DNA of 64,000 nt from Streptomyces akebiae (GTDB taxonomy: Bacteria > Actinomycetota > Actinomycetes > Streptomycetales > Streptomycetaceae): NCBI RefSeq assembly GCF_019599145.1, contig NZ_CP080647.1:1984001-2048000 (forward strand), given 5' to 3'. The notes beneath the pieces are model-generated. The model searched no databases, had not been told where the DNA came from, and was given only the letters and a program-made list of their open reading frames with translations. Numbering within the stretch: position 1 is the first letter of the stretch; each line of letters opens with the position of its first letter. Below, in pieces: positions 17,257 through 26,488 of the stretch. The position numbers were made by a program, and so were the translations under genes.

Positions 17257-18219
17257 ATGGCTGAAGTTCTCGTCTACGTCGACCACGTGGACGGTGCCGT
17301 CCGCAAGCCCACCCTGGAGCTGCTGACCCTGGCCCGCCGCATCGGCGAGCCCGTCGCCGTCGCGCTGGGCAACGGCGCCGCCGACACCGCCGCCGCGCTC
17401 GCCGAGCACGGCGCCGTCAAGGTCCTCACCCACGACGCCGCCGAGTACGCCGACTACCTCGTCGTACCCAAGGTCGACGCGCTGCAGGCCGCCGTCGCCG
17501 CCGTCTCCCCGGCCGCCGTGCTCGTTCCCTCCTCCGCCGAGGGCAAGGAGATCGCCGCCCGTCTCGCGGTCCGCATCGGCTCCGGCATCATCACCGACGC
17601 CATCGACCTGGAGGCCGGTGACGAGGGTCCGGTCGCCACGCAGTCGGTGTTCGCCGCCTCCTTCACCACCAAGTCCCGTGTCTCCAAGGGCACCCCGGTC
17701 ATCACGGTCAAGCCCAACTCCGCCGCCGTCGAGGCCGCCCCGGCCGCAGGCAGCGTCGAGGCCCTGGACGTCACCTTCGGCGCGCTGGCCACCGGCACCA
17801 AGGTCACCGGCCGCACGGCGCGCGAGTCGACCGGGCGTCCGGAGCTGACCGAGGCCGCGATCGTCGTCTCCGGCGGCCGTGGCGTCAACGGCACCGAGAA
17901 CTTCGCGATCATCGAGGCCCTCGCCGACTCCCTCGGCGCGGCCGTCGGCGCCTCCCGCGCCGCCGTCGACGCCGGCTGGTACCCGCACACCAACCAGGTC
18001 GGCCAGACCGGCAAGTCCGTCTCGCCGCAGCTGTACATCGCCAACGGCATCTCCGGCGCCATCCAGCACCGCGCCGGTATGCAGACCTCGAAGACGATCG
18101 TGGCCGTCAACAAGGACGCCGAGGCCCCGATCTTCGACCTCGTCGACTACGGCGTCGTCGGCGACCTCTTCGACGTCGTCCCCCAGCTCACCGAGGAGAT
18201 CAACACCCGCAAGGGCTGA
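17257..18219 (+). CDS. etfA: Electron transfer flavoprotein subunit alpha
   Basis: 320 residues, normal for EtfA. ATG at 17257 follows CAGGAG. The C-terminal FAD domain shows [45 protein letters not shown] and the [19 protein letters not shown] end typical of the family. It forms a heterodimer with EtfB and holds the FAD. The gene lies 90 nt after etfB and 25 nt before etfD. Confidence 0.97.
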   Translation: MAEVLVYVDHVDGAVRKPTLELLTLARRIGEPVAVALGNGAADTAAALAEHGAVKVLTHDAAEYADYLVVPKVDALQAAVAAVSPAAVLVPSSAEGKEIAARLAVRIGSGIITDAIDLEAGDEGPVATQSVFAASFTTKSRVSKGTPVITVKPNSAAVEAAPAAGSVEALDVTFGALATGTKVTGRTARESTGRPELTEAAIVVSGGRGVNGTENFAIIEALADSLGAAVGASRAAVDAGWYPHTNQVGQTGKSVSPQLYIANGISGAIQHRAGMQTSKTIVAVNKDAEAPIFDLVDYGVVGDLFDVVPQLTEEINTRKG

Positions 18220-18244
18220 ACCCACCTCAGGCGAAAGGCCTTCC

Positions 18245-20539
18245 ATGCAACTCGCCGCGATCGTCGTGTCGTTGGTCCTGACCGTGGTCGGCGTTGCGCT
18301 GATCTCGCGGGCCGTGGCGCAGATCTACCGGTTCGTGAAGCTCGGTCAGCCGGTGCCGGCGGGCAGCCGTACGGACGACCCGAAGGCGCGCACGATCACC
18401 CTGGTCCGGGAGTTCCTGGGTCACACCCGGATGAACCGGTGGGGGATCGTGGGCTTCGCCCACTGGTTCGTCGCGATCGGCTTCCTGACGCTGCCGCCCA
18501 CCCTCGCCCAGGCGTACGGCCAGCTGTTCCAGGCCGACTGGACGCTGCCGGTCATCGGCGGCTTCCTGCCGTTCGAGATGTACATCGAGTTCATCGGTGT
18601 GATGACGATCCTCGGCATCCTCGTGCTGATCGCCATCCGGCTGCTCAACCTGCCCTCCCGGGCGGGCCGCAAGTCGCGTTTCGCGGGCTCCAAGGCCTGG
18701 CAGGCGTACTTCGTCGAGTACGTCATCCTCACCATCGGCCTGGCGATCTACGCCCTGCGCGGCCTCGAGGGCGCCATCCACCACGTGGACCACTACGAGG
18801 CCGGCTACTTCGCCTCGTACCCGCTCGTCCTCGCGTTCAAGGATCTCGACCCGAACACCCTGCAGAACCTGATCTACTTCGTCGCCATGATCAAGATCGG
18901 CGTCTCGCTGATCTGGATGATCACGGTCTCGCTGAACACCAACATGGGTGTCGCCTGGCACCGCTTCCTCGGCTTCCCGAACATCTGGTTCAAGCGCAAC
19001 GCGGACGGCGCGACCGCCCTCGGCGGCCTCCAGCCGATGACGTCGGGCGGCAAGCCGATCGACTTCGCCGACCCCGGTGACGACGACGTCTTCGGTGTCT
19101 CCCAGGTGGAGCAGTTCTCCTGGAAGGGCATCCTCGACTTCTCCACCTGCACCGAGTGCGGTCGCTGTCAGTCGCAGTGCCCCGCCTGGAACACCGGCAA
19201 GCCGCTCTCCCCCAAGCTGCTGATCATGTCGCTGCGCGACCACGCGCACGCCAAGGCGCCGTATCTGCTGGCCGGTGGCGGCAAGACGACGGAGGGCGAG
19301 GAGAAGGCCTCCGAGGAGCAGCTGGCGGGCGTCCCCGCGGCGGCCCTCGCGGAGGCCGAGCGCCCGCTGATCGGGACCGTCGAGGAGAACGGCGTCATCG
19401 ACCCGGACGTCCTGTGGTCCTGCACCACCTGCGGCGCCTGCGTCGAGCAGTGCCCGGTCGACATCGAGCACGTCGACCACATCGTCGACATGCGCCGCTA
19501 CCAGGTGATGATCGAGTCCGCGTTCCCGTCCGAGGCGGGCACGATGCTCAAGAACCTGGAGAAGAAGGGCAACCCCTGGGGCCTGGCGAAGAAGCAGCGC
19601 CTGGAGTGGCTCAAGGAGGTCGAGTTCGAGGTCCCGGTCGTCGGCAAGGACATCGAGGACCTCAGCGAGGTCGAGTACCTGTACTGGGTCGGCTGCGCCG
19701 GCGCCCTGGAGGACCGCGCCAAGAAGACCACCAAGGCCTTCGCGGAGCTGCTCCACATGGCGGGCGTCAAGTTCGCCATCATGGGCGGCGACGAGAAGTG
19801 CACCGGCGACTCCGCCCGCCGCCTCGGCAACGAGCCCCTGTTCCAGGAGCTCGGCATGGAGAACGTCGCCGCGCTGAACATGGCCTTCGGCGAGGACGAC
19901 GAGGACGAGTCGACGAAGAAGCCGAAGTCGGCCAAGAAGATCGTCGCCACCTGCCCGCACTGCCTCAACACCCTGGGCAACGAGTACCCGCAGCTCGGCG
20001 GCGACTACGAGGTCATCCACCACACCCAGCTGCTCCAGCACCTCATCGACGAGGGCAAGCTGATCCCGGTGACCCCCGTCGAGGGCCTGATCACCTACCA
20101 CGACCCCTGCTACCTGGGCCGCCACAACAAGATCTACACGCCCCCGCGCGAGATCATGTCGGCCGTCCCGGGCCTGCGCCAGCAGGAGATGCACCGCCAC
20201 AAGGAACGCGGCTTCTGCTGCGGCGCCGGCGGCGCGCGGATGTGGATGGAGGAGCGCATCGGCAAGCGCATCAACAACGAGCGCGTCGACGAGGCCCTCT
20301 CCCTCAACCCGGACATCGTGTCCACGGCCTGCCCGTTCTGCCTCGTCATGCTCACGGACTCCGTGAACGGCAAGAAGAACGACGGCAAGGCCAAGGAGTC
20401 CATCACCGTCGTCGACGTCGCCCAGCTGCTGCTGGAGTCGGTCAAGACCCCGGTCCCGGACGAGGACGAGAACGAGAACGAGCCCCCGGCGGGCACCGCG
20501 GACACGGAGAGCGCGCCAGAGCCGCAGCCGGTGAAATAG
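18245..20539 (+). CDS. etfD: EtfD-type membrane iron-sulfur protein, ETF to menaquinone
   Basis: 764 residues from ATG at 18245 (AAAGG upstream). Domain order: a NarI/cytochrome-b-like membrane part (residues 1 to about 250), two 4Fe-4S motifs near residues 301 (CTECGRCQSQC) and 395 (CTTCGACVEQC), then two CCG cysteine domains (WVGCAGALEDR; ATCPHCLNTLGNEYP; YHDPCYLGRHNK with RGFCCGAGGARMWMEE) as in heterodisulfide reductase HdrD. This is the architecture of mycobacterial EtfD (Rv0338c), the membrane oxidase of ETF that replaces ETF:quinone oxidoreductase. Its place directly behind etfBA supports the role. The C-terminal tail is acidic and low-complexity. Confidence 0.9.
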   Translation: MQLAAIVVSLVLTVVGVALISRAVAQIYRFVKLGQPVPAGSRTDDPKARTITLVREFLGHTRMNRWGIVGFAHWFVAIGFLTLPPTLAQAYGQLFQADWTLPVIGGFLPFEMYIEFIGVMTILGILVLIAIRLLNLPSRAGRKSRFAGSKAWQAYFVEYVILTIGLAIYALRGLEGAIHHVDHYEAGYFASYPLVLAFKDLDPNTLQNLIYFVAMIKIGVSLIWMITVSLNTNMGVAWHRFLGFPNIWFKRNADGATALGGLQPMTSGGKPIDFADPGDDDVFGVSQVEQFSWKGILDFSTCTECGRCQSQCPAWNTGKPLSPKLLIMSLRDHAHAKAPYLLAGGGKTTEGEEKASEEQLAGVPAAALAEAERPLIGTVEENGVIDPDVLWSCTTCGACVEQCPVDIEHVDHIVDMRRYQVMIESAFPSEAGTMLKNLEKKGNPWGLAKKQRLEWLKEVEFEVPVVGKDIEDLSEVEYLYWVGCAGALEDRAKKTTKAFAELLHMAGVKFAIMGGDEKCTGDSARRLGNEPLFQELGMENVAALNMAFGEDDEDESTKKPKSAKKIVATCPHCLNTLGNEYPQLGGDYEVIHHTQLLQHLIDEGKLIPVTPVEGLITYHDPCYLGRHNKIYTPPREIMSAVPGLRQQEMHRHKERGFCCGAGGARMWMEERIGKRINNERVDEALSLNPDIVSTACPFCLVMLTDSVNGKKNDGKAKESITVVDVAQLLLESVKTPVPDEDENENEPPAGTADTESAPEPQPVK

Positions 20540-20561
20540 CCCTCCGCAGAGTCCAGTCGGT

Positions 20562-20597
20562 ACGACGCCCCCGGTCCACTCGGACCGGGGGCGTCGT
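20562..20597 (+). terminator. Strong hairpin terminator after etfD
   Basis: ACGACGCCCCCGGTCC (20562-20577) pairs perfectly with GGACCGGGGGCGTCGT (20582-20597) around ACTC. A 16-bp GC-rich stem 22 nt after the stop codon. Confidence 0.85.
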
Positions 20598-20785
20598 CGC
20601 GCCACGGCCCGCGCGGCGCAAGGCTTGTGCAGCGCACGGCCAACTCGGCACCCCACTCACACGGCTCACGAGGCGCCGACGTCGCGGGCCACCTGAGCGA
20701 CTGAGGCCACCCCTCGCCTTCGGCCCCGCGTGGTGCTGATGCTCGACCATCCAATCAAGCCAAAGTTACTCCCGGGTTGGGATAT

Positions 20786-20815
20786 TTGACCTGGAGAAAG
20801 CTTTAACGTTTAAGT
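20786..20815 (+). promoter_or_regulatory. Candidate promoter for the small membrane protein gene
   Basis: TTGACC (20786-20791) is followed after about 18 nt by TTAAGT (20810-20815), in an AT-rich patch unusual for this window. The predicted start codon is 32 nt downstream. Confidence 0.4.
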
Positions 20816-20846
20816 AACGTCCCAGCAAGCTGCGCTGAGGGCTGCA

Positions 20847-21125
20847 GTGAACGAGTCCATACGGCGAATCCAAGAAGCAAATACACCCACAAACGCCGTT
20901 CCCGCTGGCTCACCGGGAGTTCCTGGTGTCTTCCTCGCCGTCGCCACGCTGTTGGGCGGTGCCGCCCTGGTGGCCCCAGTTGCAGGAGAAGGCCAGCGCG
21001 GCCTTCACCCAGGGACTCCTGCACCGGCGCCAGAGCATGTTGGGCTCAGGATCTTCGAACAGGGCGCCAAGGGTGTCTTCACCGTGCTGCTCGGGATAGC
21101 GCTCTTCATCGGCCTCCCCAAGTGA
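20847..21125 (+). CDS. Small hypothetical membrane protein
   Basis: 92 residues from GTG at 20847, with GAGGG 5 nt upstream and a candidate promoter before it. Two hydrophobic segments are visible (GVFLAVATLLGGAALVAPVA and GVFTVLLGIALFIGLP), separated by a Pro/Ala-rich loop. I do not recognise a family. Base composition and codon bias are weaker than in neighbouring genes, so it may be a recent or non-functional frame. It stands alone between the etf terminator and the dioxygenase gene on the other strand. Confidence 0.4.
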   Translation: MNESIRRIQEANTPTNAVPAGSPGVPGVFLAVATLLGGAALVAPVAGEGQRGLHPGTPAPAPEHVGLRIFEQGAKGVFTVLLGIALFIGLPK

Positions 21126-21372
21126 CGGCCGCAGTCACTGGAGGCAACAGGGCCGTCGTCCGCCTCAGGTGGCCTAACACGGGGCCCCTATAGCACGAAA
21201 CCCGCGGCCCCGAGAAAGGCAGAACCCACATGGCGAGCAACCCAGCAGTAGACAAACGACAATTCGCCTACGCCAGATACTCTCTCGACACCCCTGGCGA
21301 TGGGATGCGGCGGGAGACGGAGATGCTGGATGTGGAGCGCGTGGAACGAACCCCGAGCCGGTCAGCGGCAGG

Positions 21373-22206
21373 TCACACGGGAACCGTCAGCGTCGCGGTG
21401 TACCCCCGCTCGACGCTGCCGGTGACCGCCGCGAGCTGCTGGTTGTAGCCGTCGCTGAAGACCATGTCCGACTCCAGGGAAAGCTCACTGAGATTCCTCA
21501 CGCTCTCGCCGTAGCCGTCGGTGGCGTACACCCTGTCGCTCACGTCCTTCGGCAGCGCGAGCTGCGAGGTGTTCGTGATGGACCTGGCCGCCGTGGCGTC
21601 GGCCAGGCTGCCGTACACCTCGAAGTGGACGTGCGGCCAGCGGCCCGGATAGCAGCCGGGGAAGATGCTCTTGAACGTGACCTGTCCCTCGTCGTCCGCC
21701 TCCTGGACGCCGCGCAGATAGTTCTCGTCCGTCACGCCGTCGTTGTACAGGGAGTACCTGCCCTCCCGGTCGCATTGCCAGATGTAGACGGCCGCGCCCT
21801 TCTTGGGAGTGCCGCACCCGGAGGCGGCGTCCACCACCGTGAGCGTGAGCGTCATGGGCACGCCCTCGGCGGTGCCCCCCGCGGAGTCGCCGAAGCTCTT
21901 CGTGATGTCGCTGCGAACGACACCGCTCTCCCTCAGGACGTTCACCCCGTTGGAACCGTCGCCGGGGAAGGGGCCTTCGGTCTCCTCGGGGATCGTCTCG
22001 CACTGAACGGGCGACGACGCGGACGACGGGGAGGACGACGACGGGGACGAGGACGCCGAGGTCTCCTCCGCGGAGGTGCAGCCCGCCAGCGGCACCAGAC
22101 TCATCCCCGCCAACAGCCGTACCATCCTGCGACGGGCGAGAAGAGGGAGATCGTAGGAGAGGCCCCGGTCGTGCTCGTGCACTTCTGCCTCGCGGTGAAC
22201 GTTCAT
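21373..22206 (-). CDS. Secreted lipoprotein intradiol ring-cleavage dioxygenase
   Basis: 277 residues. The N-terminus carries LLARRRMVRLLAGMSLVPLAGC, an Arg-rich n-region, a hydrophobic core and the lipobox LAGC, so it is an exported lipoprotein; a Ser/Pro linker follows. The catalytic domain is the protocatechuate 3,4-dioxygenase fold, with the expected non-haem Fe(III) ligands: a Tyr in DENYLRGVQ, and Tyr plus His-x-His in CYPGRWPHVHFEVY. Substrates of exported members of this group are mostly unknown; lignin-derived or other catechols are plausible. The start has no clear ribosome site and a shorter start at the internal Met is possible. It is not linked by spacing to the downstream acyl-CoA operon. 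Confidence 0.85.
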   Translation of the reverse strand: MNVHREAEVHEHDRGLSYDLPLLARRRMVRLLAGMSLVPLAGCTSAEETSASSSPSSSSPSSASSPVQCETIPEETEGPFPGDGSNGVNVLRESGVVRSDITKSFGDSAGGTAEGVPMTLTLTVVDAASGCGTPKKGAAVYIWQCDREGRYSLYNDGVTDENYLRGVQEADDEGQVTFKSIFPGCYPGRWPHVHFEVYGSLADATAARSITNTSQLALPKDVSDRVYATDGYGESVRNLSELSLESDMVFSDGYNQQLAAVTGSVERGYTATLTVPV

Positions 22207-22397
22207 GACGACTGACAGTATGAGCCGGTTGCCGTAGGCACCAGGTCTCCAAGCTGTCGGTCTCTGCGATCGGCTGTCAATTGCCTTTCAGCGCCCTCAC
22301 CCGCCGGCGGAGCGGGCCAGTCGGAGCGCCGTTCTCGGTGCTGCCCGATCACGTCACCACTCCGCTGGTGGCCGCACCGCCTTGCGGTTCGAGGCCG

Positions 22398-23201
22398 TCA
22401 GCCGCGCCGAGCGCTCGAAAAGCTGAACCGCTCCATGACGGCGACGATGCGTTCTCGGACCTCGGGGCGCGCGATCAGTTCGATGTTCGCCGCGAGGCTG
22501 TCGCGCAGGGCTGCCTCGAAGGCCGGTGTCGACGCGCCGCGGGCGATGCCCTTGACCTGCGCGAAGGTCTCGACGGGCCCGTGAGCCATCTCCGACGCCC
22601 ACCGCCGTGCGCAGGCATCCAGTTCGTCGGGCTCGCACACCTCGTTCACGATGCCGAGGCCGAAAGCCCGGTCGGCGTCGACGAAAGCGCCCGATGCCAG
22701 CAGAGCGGTGGCGGCGGGCAGGCCCGCCACCAGGGGAAGCAGGTAGGCGCCGCCGGCCACCGGGACCATCCCGAGGTTGACGTAGCTCTCGGCGAATCGC
22801 GCGGTGGACGCGGCCACGCGCACGTCGCAGGCGAGGCCGAAGTCGAGCCCCCCGGCCGTGGCCGCGCCGTTGAAGGCGGCGACGATCGGCTTCGGGGCGC
22901 CCCAGATGAGGCGGACGGTGCGTTGAACGGCGGGCATCCACACGTCGGCGAGGTAGTCCATCAGGCCGTCGGCGCCGTCGGCGTGGTACACGTCGAACAT
23001 CTCCCGGACGTCGGCACCGGCGCAGAACACCGAGCCCGTTCCGGTCAGCACGATCGCGTTGACCCCGTCCGTGTCGCACAGCCTTTGGACGGCGTCACCA
23101 AGTTCCGTAACTACGGCCGGCGTCACCGAGTTGCCACGCTCCGGGCGGTTCAACCGTACCGAACCGATCACGTCCGTACCGTCGACCACGACCTCATCCA
23201 C
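22398..23201 (-). CDS. Enoyl-CoA hydratase/isomerase family protein
   Basis: 267 residues from GTG at 23201, overlapping the end of the CoA-ligase gene by 8 nt. Crotonase fold: LNRPERGNSVTPAV, the oxyanion-hole segment FCAGADVREMF, then AAFNGAATAGGLDFGLACD and FAESYVNLGMVPVAGGAYLLP. The first catalytic Glu position is present (AESYVNLG), but the second (Glu164 of the rat enzyme) aligns with Ala in GLPAATALLASG. The canonical two-Glu hydration is therefore doubtful, and isomerase, lyase or hydrolase activity is possible. Last gene of the nine-gene minus operon that starts at 30656. Confidence 0.85.
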   Translation of the reverse strand: MDEVVVDGTDVIGSVRLNRPERGNSVTPAVVTELGDAVQRLCDTDGVNAIVLTGTGSVFCAGADVREMFDVYHADGADGLMDYLADVWMPAVQRTVRLIWGAPKPIVAAFNGAATAGGLDFGLACDVRVAASTARFAESYVNLGMVPVAGGAYLLPLVAGLPAATALLASGAFVDADRAFGLGIVNEVCEPDELDACARRWASEMAHGPVETFAQVKGIARGASTPAFEAALRDSLAANIELIARPEVRERIVAVMERFSFSSARRG

Positions 23202-24813
23202 GAGGGGCCACCACCTTTGTCACGTTGGCAGGGACGTGGGTGGGATCCGCCACCCACGCGCGGAGCATCCGCTTGATGTCGCCGCGAGCGATCTTGGACT
23301 CGCCGGAAGCCCTGGGAATAGGGTCAGCCGAGAGGTAGACGTGGCGGGGGCGCTTGAATCCGGCCAGTTTGCCGCGCACCCAGTCGGTGAGCTCCTCCGG
23401 CGTGACGGCGTCGAGATCGGGCGCATGGATCAGCGCCGCCGGGGTCTCGCCCCACTGCTCGTCGGGAACACCCACCACAACGGCCTCACGCACTCCGGGA
23501 TGCTCTTCAAAAGCGCGTTCGATCTCGACAGGCTGGATGTTGGTGCCACCGGTGATGATCGTCTCGCTGGCGCGGCCGACGATGAAGACGCGGCCCTCCT
23601 CGTCGAAGTGGCCGAGGTCCGAGGTGCGCCACCAACCGTCGGAAAGAAGGCGGTCGGCGTGCTCGGCCTCCGCGCCGAGAAGCGCCGTGGTGACGCTCGG
23701 CGTGCGGATCACCAGCTCTCCTTGGACGCCGGGCGGTACCTCGTCGAGTACGTCACCGCCGACGAGGAGGGAGAACTCCACTCCGGGAACGGGTCGGCCG
23801 ATGGAGGGCCACAGCGTCGGTGTCCTCATCTCCTGCCGACTGAGCAAGGTGGTGGACGCGGGTGCCTCGGTCTGTCCCCAGCACTGGAGCAGTGCGTCCG
23901 TATGTTCGCTGACGATCTCGAGCGCCGGCAGGGCGGCCGGTTCACCGGCCAGCATCAAGCAGGAGAGCTGCGCGTCACGCAGCAGCGGGAGTTCGTCGGA
24001 AGCGCTGATCCGGCGCAGCATGGTGGGAACGGCGAACATCCAGTCGATCCGCTCGTCCTTGATCACCCGGAGTGTCTCGTCCGCGTCGAACCGTGGGAGG
24101 ACCACGTTCGTGCCCCCGCACAGCAGCGTGGGCAGAACACTCCAGCCGCCTGCGTACACCAGGGGCGCCACCTGCAGGGTTCGGGGAGCGAGTGTCGGTC
24201 CGCTCGTGCTCATCACCCAGGTGTTGCCGAGGATCGCCGCGCGTGCCCCGCGGTGCGATATCGCGATGCCCTTGGGCCGTCCCGTCGAACCGGAGCTGAA
24301 CCTGATGTGGTACAGGTCGTCGGGACCCACGTGGACCCGTGGCCGCAGTGGCGAGCCCGCGGCGACCAGGGCTTCGAACGAACGCCAGCCCGGCCGTTCG
24401 CCCAGGACGACCTTCAGGAGCTCGTCGCCGTCGACGACCTCGTCGACAGCGGCGGCAGCCGGACCGTCAGCGACCACAAGGCGGACGTCGGCGAGTTCCA
24501 TGCACCGGCGGAGCTCGTGCGGCGTGAAACGGTGGTTGAGCGGGACCTTGACCAGTCCCGCCTTCAACAGCGCGAACTCGAGCACCACGTACTCGACGTG
24601 GTTCTGCGCGACGTAGGCCACCCGGTCCCCCGGGGCCAGCCCGAGGCCGATGAAGGCGTTGGCCAGCCGGTTCGATGCCTCGGCCAGGTCGGCGACGGTG
24701 AGCCGGTGCCGGCCGTCGGATCCCTCGACCGCGACGGAGTGGCGGGGCCGACGCTCGATCTGGCTCATGAGCTGGACGACCGTCTGCGTCGCGACGTTCA
24801 TTGCGGTAGTCAT
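23194..24813 (-). CDS. Acyl-CoA synthetase (AMP-forming, FadD-like)
   Basis: 539 residues from ATG at 24813; a longer in-frame start at 24960 would overlap the upstream gene. ANL superfamily: the P-loop-like motif FSSGSTGRPKGIAISH near residue 165, CWGQTEAP, WWRTSDLGHFDEEGRVFIVGR, and the C-terminal SKIARGDIKRML with the adenylation Lys. It activates a carboxylic acid to its CoA thioester using ATP and is the obvious entry step for this operon. The stop overlaps the crotonase gene; the start is 4 nt past the stop of the SDR gene. The chain-length or ring preference cannot be read here. Confidence 0.9.
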   Translation of the reverse strand: MTTAMNVATQTVVQLMSQIERRPRHSVAVEGSDGRHRLTVADLAEASNRLANAFIGLGLAPGDRVAYVAQNHVEYVVLEFALLKAGLVKVPLNHRFTPHELRRCMELADVRLVVADGPAAAAVDEVVDGDELLKVVLGERPGWRSFEALVAAGSPLRPRVHVGPDDLYHIRFSSGSTGRPKGIAISHRGARAAILGNTWVMSTSGPTLAPRTLQVAPLVYAGGWSVLPTLLCGGTNVVLPRFDADETLRVIKDERIDWMFAVPTMLRRISASDELPLLRDAQLSCLMLAGEPAALPALEIVSEHTDALLQCWGQTEAPASTTLLSRQEMRTPTLWPSIGRPVPGVEFSLLVGGDVLDEVPPGVQGELVIRTPSVTTALLGAEAEHADRLLSDGWWRTSDLGHFDEEGRVFIVGRASETIITGGTNIQPVEIERAFEEHPGVREAVVVGVPDEQWGETPAALIHAPDLDAVTPEELTDWVRGKLAGFKRPRHVYLSADPIPRASGESKIARGDIKRMLRAWVADPTHVPANVTKVVAPRG

Positions 24814-24817
24814 GGCT

Positions 24818-25597
24818 TCAGCCCTGTCCGAAGGACATCGGCATCGTGGCGAGGGACAGCCCGCCGTCGACGACGATCGTCTGGCCGTTGATGGCCGCGC
24901 TGCGCGGGGAACAGAGAAACGCCATGACCTCGGCGACCTCTTCCGGCGTGGGGTAGGCACCGGACGGTGTCTGGGCCAGCCAGTGGCGCTCGTAGTCCTC
25001 CCAGGCCTCGCCGGCGTAGTACCGGAAGGAATCGGTGTCGATGGGCCCCGGGCAGACCCCGACGGCGGTGATGCCGCGGCTGCCCAGTTCGATCGCGAAG
25101 TACTTCACGATCGTCTCCATGGCGGCCTTCGCCGCGCCGAGGAGTCCGTGGCCCGGGAGGACGCGGAAGCTGTCCCATCCCGAGACGGCGACGATCCTCC
25201 CGCCGGGCGGCATGTGCTGGGCGCCGGCCCGCGCCAGATCGAGGAAGCCCTGGACCGTGATGCCCATCGTCTTGGCTACGTGATGGGAGTGGATCTGCGC
25301 CAGCGGCTTGAACGCGCTGGCCGCCGCGTTGGCGACGATGACGTCGATCTTCCCGAATCGGTCGGCCGCGGTCTCCACGAGCGCCTCGACGGCTTCGGTT
25401 TCCGAGATGTCAGCCTGCACCGCCAGGGCTCTGCCGCCGGCTTCCTCGATACGGGCGACGGTCTGCTCCGCCGCCTCGGCGTCGCGCCGGTAGTTGACGA
25501 CGACGTTGGCGCCTTCGCCGCCGAGCCGGAGCGCGAGGCGCTGTCCCATGCCACGAGAGCCACCCGTGATGATGATCGTCTTGCTGTCGAGTTCCAT
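24818..25597 (-). CDS. SDR-family oxidoreductase lacking the canonical active-site Tyr
   Basis: 259 residues from ATG at 25597 (GAGG 5 nt upstream). The Rossmann motif TGGSRGMGQRLALRL, the NAA motif (VIVANAAASAF) and the C-terminal INGQTIVVDGG are all present. In the active-site stretch the Ser is there (VAVSGWDSF) but the usual YxxxK reads LGAAK, so the proton-donating Tyr is replaced by Leu. It resembles the FabL/enoyl-reductase-like SDRs more than ordinary dehydrogenases, though no displaced Tyr at the FabI spacing is visible either. The substrate is presumably an acyl-CoA made by the adjacent ligase. Confidence 0.85.
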   Translation of the reverse strand: MELDSKTIIITGGSRGMGQRLALRLGGEGANVVVNYRRDAEAAEQTVARIEEAGGRALAVQADISETEAVEALVETAADRFGKIDVIVANAAASAFKPLAQIHSHHVAKTMGITVQGFLDLARAGAQHMPPGGRIVAVSGWDSFRVLPGHGLLGAAKAAMETIVKYFAIELGSRGITAVGVCPGPIDTDSFRYYAGEAWEDYERHWLAQTPSGAYPTPEEVAEVMAFLCSPRSAAINGQTIVVDGGLSLATMPMSFGQG

Positions 25598-25670
25598 GTT
25601 GTCCTCACCATCGGGAGTTGTCCGTGCGTGCCGCCGCCGGCCGCGCCGCACTCGTCATATGTGTCCGGGT

Positions 25671-26420
25671 CTACGACCCCATGGTCAGACCGCCGCCCAC
25701 GCACAGGGTCTGGCCGGTGATGTAGCTCGCGTCGTCGAGCGCGAGGAACGTGAGGGCGGCGGCGATCTCCTCCGGCTCGCCCGCCCTGCGCAGCGGGACC
25801 CCCCGCACGATCTTCGACAGCAGTGTGTCCCCGCCCTGGCTCTCCAGCAGTGGCGTGGCGGTGATACCTGGGGCCACCGCGTTGACCCTGATGCCGTGGC
25901 GGGCCCATTCGCGGGCGAGTGACTTGACCAGGGCGATGACGCCCGCCTTGGCCGCGGAGTAGACGGTTTCGCCCGAGGTTCCCACGGTGCCCGCCTCGGA
26001 GGAGGTGAGGACGATGCTGCCGCCGTGCTCGCGCAGCACTCTTCCCGCCGCCGCCGAGAGGTAGATGCTCGACATCAGGTTCACGTCGATGATCCGCCGC
26101 CAGTACTCGGGCGACTCGTCGAGAAAAGGTGTGATGGCCGTCCAGCCCACGGTGGAGATCACGTGGTCGACGCGTCCCAGTGCATCGACGGCTTCCTCGA
26201 GCATGCGGTCGCAGGCTTCCGGGTCAGTCGCGTCCCACGGCCTGTCACCCAGGGCGACGATGTTCGGGTGCTCCTTCGCCAGCGTCTGGACGGCCTCGGC
26301 ATTCAGATCGGCCGCGGCGGTGGTGATGCCCGCGTCCGCCAGGCGCAGGGCCGTGGCGCGTCCGATGCCGGAGCCGGCGCCGACCACGAGAGCCTTCTTC
26401 GGCTGATTGACGTCGGCCAT
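25671..26420 (-). CDS. SDR-family dehydrogenase
   Basis: 249 residues from ATG at 26420 (AGGAGG 5 nt upstream). Classical SDR: VVGAGSGIGRATAL at the N-terminus, a Ser in IVLTSSEAGT, the catalytic YSAAK, PGITATP and TGQTLCVGGG. Likely an NAD(P)-dependent 3-hydroxyacyl or alicyclic alcohol dehydrogenase. Spacing to neighbours is 68 and 73 nt, looser than the rest of the operon but on the same strand. In alicyclic acid pathways an SDR (BadH) makes the ketone cut by a BadI-type hydrolase, and this protein or the one at 29913 could fill that role. Confidence 0.9.
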   Translation of the reverse strand: MADVNQPKKALVVGAGSGIGRATALRLADAGITTAAADLNAEAVQTLAKEHPNIVALGDRPWDATDPEACDRMLEEAVDALGRVDHVISTVGWTAITPFLDESPEYWRRIIDVNLMSSIYLSAAAGRVLREHGGSIVLTSSEAGTVGTSGETVYSAAKAGVIALVKSLAREWARHGIRVNAVAPGITATPLLESQGGDTLLSKIVRGVPLRRAGEPEEIAAALTFLALDDASYITGQTLCVGGGLTMGS

Positions 26421-26488
26421 GTGTCCTCCTGTCGATGCCTTCGGCCTTCCGAAGGGGGCGTTGCGGGAAGTGGGGACAACGGTTCTGG

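Noticed and set aside
16309..18246. A 645-codon minus-strand frame opposite etfB and etfA
   Set aside because: The translation is Gly/Asp/Val-rich without motifs, and the plus strand encodes unmistakable ETF subunits.
18227..20656. An 809-codon minus-strand frame opposite etfD
   Set aside because: Antisense shadow of a protein with clear Fe-S motifs.
21230..21448. Possible 72-residue plus-strand gene with GAAAGG upstream
   Set aside because: No recognisable motif, atypical codon use, and its last third lies antisense to the dioxygenase C-terminus.
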